Shown piece by piece: positions 34,678 through 42,606 of a DNA stretch of 64,000 nt; the stretch's first letter is position 1, and the number at the start of each line of letters is the position of its first letter. A program made the position numbers and the translations under genes. Under the pieces are notes generated by a model, which was given only the letters and a program-made list of their open reading frames with translations, did not search any database and had not been told where the DNA came from. The stretch covers positions 1,054,001 to 1,118,000 of the forward strand of contig NZ_JAZHSH010000001.1 in assembly GCF_040100845.1 (NCBI RefSeq), read 5' to 3'. The stretch is from Chengkuizengella sp. SCS-71B. GTDB taxonomy: Bacteria; Bacillota; Bacilli; Paenibacillales; KCTC-33759.

Positions 34678-35485
34678 TTGGGAATACCAAGAATATTACA
34701 TTATCCCGGATCCAAGTGGTCTATGACGAATTGGATCATTAACCACTTTCCGGAACATGAAACATATTTGGAACCATACTTTGGATCAGGAGCGATTTTC
34801 TTTAATAAAAAGCCATCAAAGATAGAGACTATCAATGACTTGGATAGCAGTGTTGTAAACCTGTTTAAAGTGATCCGGGACCATCCAGATGAACTAGCTG
34901 AAAAGATTGAATATACACCAATGTCTTAGAGAGGAATATTACAACTCATTTGAATTCCAAACAGGGGATGATTTTGAAGATGCTAGGAGATTTCTTGTTA
35001 GAACCTTTCAAGCTATAGGAGCTAAAACATCGGACCGAACTGGCTGGAGGAACAACATTGTAACTAGTCCTACTGTTTCGAAAACAAAACAATGGGCTAG
35101 GATTCCTGAAAAAATTTCAAAAGTAGCTGAGAGATTAAAAGAAGCACAAATTGAAAATAAATTAGCAACTGAGTTGATTGCAAGATATAAGCATCCAAAA
35201 GTTTTAATATATGCGGATCCACCGTACATTTTGGAAACAAGATCAAAGAGAATGTATAAGCATGAAATGAAAATTGAGGACCACATGGAATTACTGGATT
35301 TGTTGGTTAAACATCCAGGTCCTGTTTTACTAAGTGGGTACGCACATCCACTATATGACGAAAAACTGAAGCATTGGAAAAGAGAAACATTTGCCGCAAC
35401 TGCTGAAGCAGGAGCTAAAAGAACAGAAGTGTTATGGATTAATGAAGTAGCAGCACAAGGTCAACAAGTGATGTTTGAGTTTTAA
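34678..35485 (+). pseudogene. Dam-type (D12 class) adenine-N6 DNA methyltransferase, frameshifted
   Basis: The first frame (TTG 34678, after AAGGAGGG) has the SAM-binding motif LHYPGSKW and LEPYFGSGAIFF, then stops at TAG 34927 after YTPMS. The +1 frame continues at once with REEYYNSFEFQ, contains the catalytic motif ADPPYI and ends at 35485. Removing one T near 34926 restores a normal enzyme of about 268 residues. The break is not in a homopolymer. A single-base insertion inactivating the gene is the simplest reading; a sequencing error or recoding is possible. Confidence 0.85.
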
Positions 35486-35505
35486 ATAATAGGAGGGTAA
35501 GAACA

Positions 35506-35871
35506 ATGAGAGAGTTAACAATTAAAGATAAACAAGCAGTATTAGATGTATTTAATAGTTTTGAAGTTTATGAACAATCTGGTGGAGAAGATGCCTATAT
35601 CTTAGTAGAAAACAATGAAGAAAACCGCAAACGATTAAATGATGTAGGTGTAACAAATAAAGAAATAGACAATGCAGCAGACGAAGCATTCTTTTGTACT
35701 ATAGCCTTAGCATTTAACGGAGGTTATGCAGATAACTATGAATATGGAAAATTCGTTCTATGGGGTCCCATAGATGGTGTATTAAGGGAGAGAGTAAGGA
35801 ACTTCGAGGGAACTCAGGTTGATGCTTTACGCTTGTTGGAAGCTTTGGAAGGAGTGAAAGAGGTTGGGTGA
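35506..35871 (+). CDS. Hypothetical phage protein
   Basis: A 121-residue acidic protein (ELTIKDKQAVLDVFNSFEVY, EEAFF-like aromatic patches, GGYADNYEYGKFVLWGPIDG). AGGAGGGTAAG precedes the ATG, and it overlaps the next gene by 8 nt. No family recognised. Confidence 0.6.
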   Translation: MRELTIKDKQAVLDVFNSFEVYEQSGGEDAYILVENNEENRKRLNDVGVTNKEIDNAADEAFFCTIALAFNGGYADNYEYGKFVLWGPIDGVLRERVRNFEGTQVDALRLLEALEGVKEVG

Positions 35872-36148
35872 TATAACAAATGATGTTTTGTTATTGATTG
35901 AAAATAAAGAACTACCTAAAGAAACACAACAATTGAAAACTGCACTTAATAAATATAAAGAAACAAGGAAAGTGGATAACAACAGAGATAGAGCTCAATT
36001 AATATTTTTAATAATCGCAATACTGGATATACCAGAAGATGATTTTCATAAAACGATAGAACGAATACAAAAGATAATAACTATTAAAACAACTGCAGAT
36101 TTAATTGATAAAGCCTTAGGAGATTATGGCGAAACAGATATTCATTAA
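35864..36148 (+). CDS. Hypothetical phage protein
   Basis: A 94-residue helical protein (LLLIENKELPKETQQLKTAL, DDFHKTIERIQKIITIK) with TTG start 35864 overlapping the preceding gene. GGAGTGAAAGAGG may be the ribosome site. No family recognised. Confidence 0.55.
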   Translation: MGDITNDVLLLIENKELPKETQQLKTALNKYKETRKVDNNRDRAQLIFLIIAILDIPEDDFHKTIERIQKIITIKTTADLIDKALGDYGETDIH

Positions 36149-36165
36149 AACAAGAAGGTGAGGGA

Positions 36166-36591
36166 ATGGAAATGGACAAGTTACCTGACAAAATAATTAA
36201 CTTGGATACCATCCGCGTTAATAGAAGTGCAGATAAAAAATGCAAATGTAGAAAAAAACATTTTGTAGTAGATACAAGAAATCGTTTAGTACATTGCCAA
36301 TGCGGAGCTCAAGAAGATCCATTTGAAGCCTTATATTACTTAGCAGCACACAGAGAACGTCTACAAGAAGAGACAGAACATCTATTAGAGCAACGAAAGC
36401 AGATCACTAATTATAAACCGCATATGGTTGTATTTAAAAATCTCGAACGACAATACCGTAAAAGACGTGGCGAACAAATGATTCCTAGATGTCCGAATTG
36501 TAACCGAGGATTTCGTTTTGAAGAGTTGTCGGGATGGGTTAATGAGAGGTTTGAAAAAAGACTTCGAGATAAGGAGAAATCAAAAGAATAA
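36166..36591 (+). CDS. Phage protein with two zinc-ribbon-like Cys clusters
   Basis: A 141-residue protein with an N-terminal cluster CKCRKKHF...HCQCGA and a C-terminal CPNCNRGF, joined by a charged helix with many Glu, Gln and Arg. AAGGTGAGGG precedes the ATG. It may bind nucleic acid. It lies immediately before the late regulator. Confidence 0.6.
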   Translation: MEMDKLPDKIINLDTIRVNRSADKKCKCRKKHFVVDTRNRLVHCQCGAQEDPFEALYYLAAHRERLQEETEHLLEQRKQITNYKPHMVVFKNLERQYRKRRGEQMIPRCPNCNRGFRFEELSGWVNERFEKRLRDKEKSKE

Positions 36592-36612
36592 GCGCTCATT
36601 GGGGGTGGGAAA

Positions 36613-37083
36613 ATGATAGAGTTATTTCCAAGTATCACTGAACAAGATAAAGAACAAACGAAATTTTACCTAAAAAAGTACCCTGATATGAAAAGCTTAA
36701 TGAAAGACTATGAAAAACATGCTGTCGATATGTACCAGACGGATGTTGAAGGTGAAACAGCAAAAAAGGAAAGTAACGAGGAATACTATTCAAATAAGAC
36801 TGCTAATACTGTAGTGTTTGACGAGAAAAGACGGTTGATATACTTGGAATATAAAATCCTTACTGAAGCCATTGAAAGGGCTGTAGCCTTAATTATAGAC
36901 GAAGAAGAACGGAAAGCAATGTACTATAGACATATGAGAGGATACAGCTACAAAGAAGCTATGAATTTCATGCCTTACTCTGTAAGCTCAAAAACATTTG
37001 ATCGGAGATTGACAGAAGGGTTAGTTTCAGTAACTAACACATTAAAACTTTGGGGAGTATTAGAAAGAGAGTGGAAATATTGA
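36613..37083 (+). CDS. ArpU/RinA-like phage late-gene transcription regulator
   Basis: A 156-residue helical protein with a C-terminal sigma-4-like region (EEERKAMYYRHMRGYSYKEA followed by a FDRRLTEGL block) of the kind found in ArpU-like regulators at the end of the early region. It is the last early gene, directly before a 4 x 11-bp repeat array that is a candidate binding site, and before the switch to packaging genes. AATTGGGGGTGGG precedes the ATG. The family call is by position and pattern. Confidence 0.65.
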   Translation: MIELFPSITEQDKEQTKFYLKKYPDMKSLMKDYEKHAVDMYQTDVEGETAKKESNEEYYSNKTANTVVFDEKRRLIYLEYKILTEAIERAVALIIDEEERKAMYYRHMRGYSYKEAMNFMPYSVSSKTFDRRLTEGLVSVTNTLKLWGVLEREWKY

Positions 37084-37123
37084 CGGTAAATTGACGGTAA
37101 TTAGACGGTCAACTGACGGTTAA
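37080..37123 (+). repeat. Four tandem 11-bp repeats (iteron-like)
   Basis: TTGACGGTAAA, TTGACGGTAAT, TAGACGGTCAA, CTGACGGTTAA: four contiguous 11-bp units with invariant GACGGT, overlapping the stop codon of the late regulator. One turn per unit places every GACGGT on the same helix face. Confidence 0.9.
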
Positions 37124-37154
37124 ACCATAGTATTATTATATTATGAGATATAAA

Positions 37155-37182
37155 GAAAGGGCGCACATAAGCGCTCTTTTTC
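37155..37182 (+). terminator. Terminator closing the early region
   Basis: AGGGCGC pairs with GCGCTCT around ACATAA (one G-T pair), followed by five T. It separates the early operon and 11-bp repeats from the accessory block. Confidence 0.75.
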
Positions 37183-37228
37183 CATTCCAGCCCATAGATA
37201 AGAGTCCAAGCAACTTCATTAGATTGTT

Positions 37229-37237
37229 CATAAGATA
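37229..37237 (+). promoter_or_regulatory. SigK-like -10 box (CATAAGATA)
   Basis: CATAAGATA fits the SigK -10 consensus CATANNNTA and lies 32 nt before the ATG at 37270, the same distance as the CATAGTATA boxes of the YjcZ-like genes at 62-63 kb. An AAC about 14 bp upstream could be a -35. The motif is short, so chance is possible. Confidence 0.4.
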
Positions 37238-37269
37238 TAAGATAGTTTAATGAGTTGGGAGGTAAGATT

Positions 37270-37743
37270 ATGGGATTAAACAAAGGACCTTTTGTAGTAG
37301 CTCAAAGTTTTTCGGTAGAGAACCCATATGGTGGTGAAGGATCAATCGAACTTCCCTTTCCTGATCCTGATGAAGTTCCTGTGGTTGTAGCTACAGTTGA
37401 TGTTTGTGTCCAACAACCACAGAAAACTCAAGTATCAATTGATTCAATGACCCAAATTGCTGTTATAGGTAATCCAGGACTTGATTCTATATCTTTTGAA
37501 GTGAAATATGAGATCTTGCGAAATGGCACTACCATTGCAACAATAAATGATGAAATGGATTATGCAAAACCTAATTCTATTGAATTTAGACATACAAACT
37601 TTCCAAACTTTCCTTTAGTAGATGAAGATCCGGATCCTGGAATCAATAAGTATGATCTTAGATGTACATTTTTATCATTCTTCGGTGTGAATTCTATCTT
37701 TGCTGGCTCTAGAAGTCTTAAAGCCACAGTAATAACAATATAG
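37270..37743 (+). CDS. Beta-rich accessory protein of unknown function (possible spore-surface protein)
   Basis: A 157-residue protein of alternating short beta segments (FVVAQSFSVENPYGGEGSIE, SFEVKYEILRNGTTIATIND, LKATVITI) with Pro/Asp-rich turns; no signal peptide, no transmembrane segment. This looks like a jelly-roll or Ig-like fold. GGGAGGTAAG precedes ATG 37270. It stands as a single gene between terminators at 37155 and 37788 with its own SigK-like box, the structure of a phage moron. Function not recognised. Confidence 0.65.
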   Translation: MGLNKGPFVVAQSFSVENPYGGEGSIELPFPDPDEVPVVVATVDVCVQQPQKTQVSIDSMTQIAVIGNPGLDSISFEVKYEILRNGTTIATINDEMDYAKPNSIEFRHTNFPNFPLVDEDPDPGINKYDLRCTFLSFFGVNSIFAGSRSLKATVITI

Positions 37744-37787
37744 AACTAAAGTTTAAAAATAAAATTTTATGATTAAACGGTTAACAG

Positions 37788-37815
37788 AAAGGGCGTAGAA
37801 ATGCGTTCTTTTTTT
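37788..37815 (+). terminator. Terminator after the beta-rich gene
   Basis: AAAGGGCG pairs with GCGTTCTTT (two G-T pairs), followed by seven T. The following interval to 38016 holds no convincing gene; a CATATTTT box at 37960 could be a weak SigE/SigK-like -10 for the next operon. Confidence 0.65.
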
Positions 37816-38016
37816 GTTGGGAAAATATCATCCATTGTGCTAGGGGAGGGAAGCAGGATGATAAAAAGGAACAGAAATTCTTATAATTAAACTACTTCAC
37901 ATTTTCTAATAAAAATTAATTTTCATAGGTAGATGCCCACTCGTTTAGGCTAATGACTTCATATTTTGTGATAGGGTCATTTAACTATGATTTTTTAACA
38001 ATAAGGATGTGAATAA

Positions 38017-41000
38017 ATGGATAGTAAAAAATGTAACCGTGAAGCACCAGGAGATTGCGCCACAGCGTTAGGTAGAAATACGGTAGCTAGTGGTGACAAC
38101 TCTCTTGCTGAAGGTAGAAGTACACGATCAAGTGGGGAAAATTCTCATTCCGAGGGAAGAGATACCATGTCAAGTGGAGATGCCTCACACTCTGAGGGCA
38201 GAAACACAATGGCGAGTGGTGATGCATCTCATACAGAAGGCAGAAATACCACAGCTAGCGGTGATGCTTCCCATTCGGAAGGAAAAGACACCGTAGCCCA
38301 AGGAGATAACTCTCATGCGGAAGGAGAGGGAACTCAAGCGATTGGAACAGCTTCCCATGCGGAAGGAACAAACTCAAAAGCGAAGGGGCTTCAATCCCAT
38401 TCCGAAGGAGATTGTACTACGGCATCAGGAAGCTACTCACACTCAGAGGGAACTAAAACGGATGCTGAAGGTGAAGCTTCCCATTCGGAAGGAAGAAATA
38501 CGACAGCTAGTGGAGATTATGCCCATGCGCAAAATCGAGACACCGTAGCCCAAGGGGATAATTCCACCGCTGAGGGATTAGGTTCTCTTGCTAGAGGATT
38601 AAATAGCCACTCGGAAGGATATATTACACAGGCGGATGGAGAAAACGCGCATGCTGAAGGGCGGAACTCGAAAGCAACAGGAGATAATTCCCATGCCGAA
38701 GGTAGAGACACACTTGCACAAGGAGATAATTCCCATGCCGAAGGAGAAGGGACGATGGCAACGGGTATTGGTGCGCATGCAGAGGGAACAAATACAGTTG
38801 CTTCTGGTGAACAGTCTCATGCAGAAGGAATAGATACAATAGCCAGTGGAGATTTTTCACATGCGGAAGGATTTCGAACAGAAGCGAATGGTCTTCGTTC
38901 CCATGCGGAAGGTAGTGTAACGTTTGCACAAGGAGATTTTTCTCATGCGGAAGGACGCGTTACAAGAGCTACTCAAGATGCATGTCATGCCGAAGGATTT
39001 AGAACGATGGCCGATGGAATTAATTCTCATGCTGAAGGATTTTTAACACTAGCCAATGGATTAACCTCCCATGCCGAAGGAAACGAAACGAGAGCTCTAG
39101 GAGATAATTCTCATACTGAAGGACGCAATACAATAGCCTTTGTTGATAATTCTCATGCCGAAGGACAGAGAACGAGAGCCGAGGGAATTAATTCTCATGC
39201 TGAAGGATTTTTAACAGAAGCCATAGGATTAGCCTCCCACGCCGAAGGCCGTAATACGATTGCTTCCGGTGAGTGCTCCCATGCTGAAGGCAATGCTACC
39301 GAAGCATTTGGAGATTTTTCCCATTCCGAGGGGGCTGTTACAATTGCTAATGGTGCTCAGTCTCATGCTGAAGGATTTTTAACAGAAGCCATAGGCGAAG
39401 CTTCTCATGCTGAAGGATTTTTAACAGAAGCCATAGGCGAAGCTTCTCATGCAGAAGGAGAGGCAACCACAGCCCAAGGAGATAATGCTCATGCCGAAGG
39501 ATTTGAAACACAAGCGAATGGTCTTCGTTCCCACGCAGAAGGAGAGGCAACCACAGCCCAAGGAGATAATGCTCATGCTGAGGGAAATTCAACGAATGCA
39601 TTAGCAAATGACTCACATGCTGAAGGATTTCGAACACAAGCGAATGGTCTTCGTTCCCACGCTGAGGGAGCCCTTACAATTGCTAATGGCACACAATCTC
39701 ATGCTGAAGGTTTCTTTTCAGAAAGTACGGGTTTCAGTAGTCATGCTGAAGGTGATGCTACAGAGGCATTGGGCGATTCTTCTCATGCTGAAGGGTTTCG
39801 AACACAAGCGAATGGAAATTTTTCTCATACTGAAGGTTGTAACACTGTGGCTTTTGAAGAATGTTCTCACGCTGAAGGTAGGAATACAAATGCTCGAGGT
39901 ATAAACGCTCATGCTGAAGGTGAGGGTTCTATGGCCTTTGGAACTGCATCCCATGGGGAAGGTAGCGATACAGACGCATTAGGAGATAGTTCCCATGCGG
40001 AAGGATTTCGAACACAAGCGAATGGTCTTCGTTCTCATGCAGAGGGAGCCCTTACAATTGCCAATGGTACACAATCTCATGCTGAGGGTTTCTTTTCAGA
40101 AAGTACGGGTTTCAGTAGTCATGCTGAAGGCTGTAATACTGTAGCTTTAGGAGATTGTTCTCACGCCGAAGGAAGCAATACAAGAGCGGAAGGCTTTGCT
40201 TCTCATGCTGAAGGTTGTGATACGGTAGCTTTAGATGATTGCTCTCACGCCGAAGGAAGCAATACAAGAGCGGAAGGATTAGCCTCCCACGCCGAAGGTT
40301 GTAACACAATTGCCTCAGGCGAATGCTCTCATGCTGAGGGAAATGGTACAGATACAAATAATAGAGTAAATGCGCATATTATGGGACGTTCAGGTCAAGC
40401 GGTTGAAGATAACTCCTGGCATTTAGTGAATGATACTTTAATGGCTCTTATTAACGGAAACACAGGAGATGCATGTTTTGCAGGTGAAATTACTTCAGGC
40501 AGAGGATGCGATTTCGCTGAACTATTTGAAACGTTGGACGGTAAACCCATTGATGTTGGATATTTTGTCACAATGGAAGGAAAGAAAATAAGGAGAGCTT
40601 CTGATAAAGATAATTATATTTTAGGTGTAACCAGTGCTGTCCCTGGTTTCTTAGCAGGTAGTTCGGGTTATGAATGGAATAAGCGTTTTATGACAGATAG
40701 ATGGGGTCGAGTGTTATATGAAGAGGTGACCATTCCAGCGGAAAAAGATGATAAGGGTAACATCATCTCACCTGAGCGAATCGAAAAAAGACAAAAGCTA
40801 AATCCAGAATATGATCCAGATCAACAGTATGTTCCAAGAGCAAAAAGACCAGAATGGGAAGCTGTTGGATTAGTTGGACAATTATTAGTAAGAGACGACG
40901 GGACATGTGAAGTAGATGGATATTGTAAACCTAACGCTGATGGAATTGCCACAAGAGCTCATAGTGGTTATCGAGTGATAGAACGAACAGATGAAGACCA

Positions 41001-41022
41001 AATTTTAATTATTATAAATTAA
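38017..41022 (+). CDS. Giant YadA-head-like repeat protein with C-terminal Peptidase_G2 / intramolecular chaperone domain
   Basis: A 1001-residue protein. Residues 29-784 are 54 consecutive 14-residue repeats (typical unit SHAEGxxTxAxGxx) without any insertion or deletion, the type that forms the left-handed beta-roll of trimeric YadA/Hia heads. Residues 785-826 are a connector, and from about 827 (TSGRGCDFAELFE) a Peptidase_G2/phi29 gp12-like autocleaving chaperone domain runs to the end. Ser827 is a candidate cleavage residue by analogy. No signal peptide. It heads an operon with a coiled-coil and a GerPA/PF-like gene and is remote from the tail-fibre genes, so a spore-surface filament is an alternative to a tail spike. 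Confidence 0.85.
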   Translation: MDSKKCNREAPGDCATALGRNTVASGDNSLAEGRSTRSSGENSHSEGRDTMSSGDASHSEGRNTMASGDASHTEGRNTTASGDASHSEGKDTVAQGDNSHAEGEGTQAIGTASHAEGTNSKAKGLQSHSEGDCTTASGSYSHSEGTKTDAEGEASHSEGRNTTASGDYAHAQNRDTVAQGDNSTAEGLGSLARGLNSHSEGYITQADGENAHAEGRNSKATGDNSHAEGRDTLAQGDNSHAEGEGTMATGIGAHAEGTNTVASGEQSHAEGIDTIASGDFSHAEGFRTEANGLRSHAEGSVTFAQGDFSHAEGRVTRATQDACHAEGFRTMADGINSHAEGFLTLANGLTSHAEGNETRALGDNSHTEGRNTIAFVDNSHAEGQRTRAEGINSHAEGFLTEAIGLASHAEGRNTIASGECSHAEGNATEAFGDFSHSEGAVTIANGAQSHAEGFLTEAIGEASHAEGFLTEAIGEASHAEGEATTAQGDNAHAEGFETQANGLRSHAEGEATTAQGDNAHAEGNSTNALANDSHAEGFRTQANGLRSHAEGALTIANGTQSHAEGFFSESTGFSSHAEGDATEALGDSSHAEGFRTQANGNFSHTEGCNTVAFEECSHAEGRNTNARGINAHAEGEGSMAFGTASHGEGSDTDALGDSSHAEGFRTQANGLRSHAEGALTIANGTQSHAEGFFSESTGFSSHAEGCNTVALGDCSHAEGSNTRAEGFASHAEGCDTVALDDCSHAEGSNTRAEGLASHAEGCNTIASGECSHAEGNGTDTNNRVNAHIMGRSGQAVEDNSWHLVNDTLMALINGNTGDACFAGEITSGRGCDFAELFETLDGKPIDVGYFVTMEGKKIRRASDKDNYILGVTSAVPGFLAGSSGYEWNKRFMTDRWGRVLYEEVTIPAEKDDKGNIISPERIEKRQKLNPEYDPDQQYVPRAKRPEWEAVGLVGQLLVRDDGTCEVDGYCKPNADGIATRAHSGYRVIERTDEDQILIIIN
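38101..40368 (+). repeat. 54 x 42-bp in-frame tandem repeat array
   Basis: The repeat part of the giant protein: exact 42-bp periodicity over 2268 bp. Higher-order copies are visible: units 37-39 recur as units 46-48 (offset 378 bp, near-identical DNA), the FLTEAIGEA unit is duplicated in tandem, and the EATTAQGDN unit is repeated two units apart. This indicates expansion by unequal recombination. Confidence 0.95.
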
Positions 41023-41042
41023 CATCAAAGGAGAGCTGTTTA

Positions 41043-41357
41043 ATGGAAAGCAGAGAAAAGTTAAGGGAAGAGTTGTTAGAAAGAGCAAAGGATAAAACCA
41101 GAGATCATAAAACAATGGAAAATAGAAGAGAACGGTTAAGAGAAGAGTTATCAGAAGTCATGGCTCGAGAAAAGGACAGAAAGAAAGAAATCATTGAAGA
41201 ACTAAAAAGTTCTATGGATAAATATGAAGAAAGAATGAAAGATTCAAAAGTGAGTAAAGAACGTATAGAAAAGAGACGTAAGCGAATAGATGAGCTCATT
41301 CAAAGAGTTGAAGAGCGAAGTGAACAATCAATAAAAAGATTACAAGATAGAATTTAA
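41043..41357 (+). CDS. Highly charged coiled-coil protein
   Basis: A 104-residue protein made almost only of Lys, Arg, Glu and Asp with Leu/Met spacing, i.e. one long coiled coil or single alpha helix with repeated EKRRKRIDEL-like segments. It starts 20 nt after the giant repeat protein with AAAGGAGAG as ribosome site, so the two are co-expressed. It may be an anchor or partner of that fibre. No family recognised. Confidence 0.6.
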   Translation: MESREKLREELLERAKDKTRDHKTMENRRERLREELSEVMAREKDRKKEIIEELKSSMDKYEERMKDSKVSKERIEKRRKRIDELIQRVEERSEQSIKRLQDRI

Positions 41358-41387
41358 AAGTAAAACCATTTAAAAGAGGTGGAAGAT

Positions 41388-41642
41388 ATGCCATCAATAT
41401 TAGGTGTTGCCAAAATCATTAATGTTTCGGGTGGAAGTAAAGTACGTGCAGGAGATTCAGTTCAGATCACACCTGTAGAATACACAAAAGCATATGCTGG
41501 TAGTGGTTGTTTTAATAGAGGAGATTTACCAAGAACGAATAATTTTGTGAGCACAACAAATACAATTGATGCTGATATAAAAGATGATACTCAAGATAAT
41601 TTTGGAATCGAGGATAATGTGTTTCCTTTTTTATTTGTTTAA
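41388..41642 (+). CDS. GerPA/GerPF-family spore germination protein
   Basis: An 84-residue protein matching the GerPA/GerPF pattern: MPSILGVAKIINVSGGSKVR, then VQITPVEYTKAYAGSGCFN, RGD and a VSTTNTIDADI segment. GerP proteins are SigK-dependent coat proteins needed for germinants to cross the coat. ATG 41388 is chosen because GAGGTGG precedes it and it gives the family's MP start. Here it is the last gene of a prophage operon with the giant repeat protein, rather than part of a gerPABCDEF operon. Confidence 0.75.
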   Translation: MPSILGVAKIINVSGGSKVRAGDSVQITPVEYTKAYAGSGCFNRGDLPRTNNFVSTTNTIDADIKDDTQDNFGIEDNVFPFLFV

Positions 41643-41713
41643 AATGGCGTTTTGTTATTAGAGTTGCTGAATAATGGCAAAAAAGAAAAAATAAATTTTA
41701 TATTAGATTCCTT

Positions 41714-41737
41714 TAAGCACTCATAGTAGTGCTTTTT
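41714..41737 (+). terminator. Terminator closing the accessory block
   Basis: AAGCACT pairs with AGTGCTT around CATAGT, followed by TTTT. It separates the accessory operon from the terminase genes. Confidence 0.75.
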
Positions 41738-41793
41738 ATTATGTCTACAAAAACAAACTCAAACCAATATTTGGAGGTGGGGTGATGACGTAA

Positions 41794-42606
41794 ATGAATT
41801 GGGAAGAAATAAGGAAAGAATATGAAACAACAGATATCACCTTAAAGGACTTAGCTGAGAAGCATAATCTTAAACTCGGTACTTTAAAGAGTAGAAAGAG
41901 CAGAGAAAAGTGGAAGAAGGATGCAACCATAAAGAAAAAGGTTGCAAAGGATGCATCCAAGAAAAATAAAGCAGTAAAGAGCCTAGTTGAATCGGATCAA
42001 TTAACCGATAAACAAAGGCTTTTTTGTATTCACTATGTTAAATCCTTCAATGCAACCCAAGCAGCTATCAATGCAGGGTATGCGGCAGATAGTGCACATG
42101 TAGAAGGTAATAGACAGTTAAGAAATGTTAAGGTTTCACAAGAAATTAAACGTCTAAAAGGTGCCATGGTTGAAGAAGTGTTCTTAGATGGAATGGATGT
42201 CTTAAATGAATATATTAAAATCGCTTTTGCGGATATAACAGACTTTATCACTTTCTTTAGAAAAGACATTGTCACAGGAAATGTCGAAGCACTTCTGAAT
42301 TCAGATCTAAGTGTTAAGGACATCGTTCCAATGCTGCAATCATCAAATGAGGTCTACTTTAAAGACATGGACCAAGTAGATGGAAGAATGATCAGTGAAG
42401 TGAAGAAAAGTAAGGACGGTATCTCTATCAAACTCCACGATAAAATGAAGGCCTTAGAGAAACTAGAAAAGTATTTTGATCTATTACCAGATCAGCATAA
42501 GAGAATGTTAGAAACTGCAAAATCAGAGTTGGATCAGAAGAAATACGAACTAGATAAACGAATAGTGGAATTAAGAGAGAAACAACAGGAGAGTGATGTG
42601 TGGTAG
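41794..42606 (+). CDS. terS: Phage terminase small subunit (Terminase_2 type)
   Basis: The 270-residue protein has an N-terminal helix-turn-helix (ITLKDLAEKHNLKLGTLKSR), the terminase small-subunit core (LTDKQRLFCIHYVKSFNATQ, AAINAGYA, then a RNVKVSQEIKRLK block) and a long C-terminal helix. It would recognise the packaging site. It lies 4.2 kb from the large subunit, and a second, unrelated small subunit is next to that gene, which is unusual. Confidence 0.85.
   Translation: MNWEEIRKEYETTDITLKDLAEKHNLKLGTLKSRKSREKWKKDATIKKKVAKDASKKNKAVKSLVESDQLTDKQRLFCIHYVKSFNATQAAINAGYAADSAHVEGNRQLRNVKVSQEIKRLKGAMVEEVFLDGMDVLNEYIKIAFADITDFITFFRKDIVTGNVEALLNSDLSVKDIVPMLQSSNEVYFKDMDQVDGRMISEVKKSKDGISIKLHDKMKALEKLEKYFDLLPDQHKRMLETAKSELDQKKYELDKRIVELREKQQESDVW

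Noticed and set aside
34907-34929. Programmed +1 frameshift in the adenine methyltransferase, as in prfB
   Set aside because: The stop codon context TCT-TAG-A has neither the CTT slippery codon nor an upstream internal Shine-Dalgarno sequence; a mutation is more likely.
38090-40357. Numerous ORFs of 60-100 codons in other frames of the repeat region, on both strands
   Set aside because: They are by-products of the 42-bp periodicity (a multiple of three keeps all frames open) and lack ribosome sites.
38101-40368. Regular 42-bp repeats that could be taken for a CRISPR array or minisatellite
   Set aside because: Units are contiguous, in frame and encode the YadA-like repeats; there are no spacers separated by invariant repeats and no cas genes.
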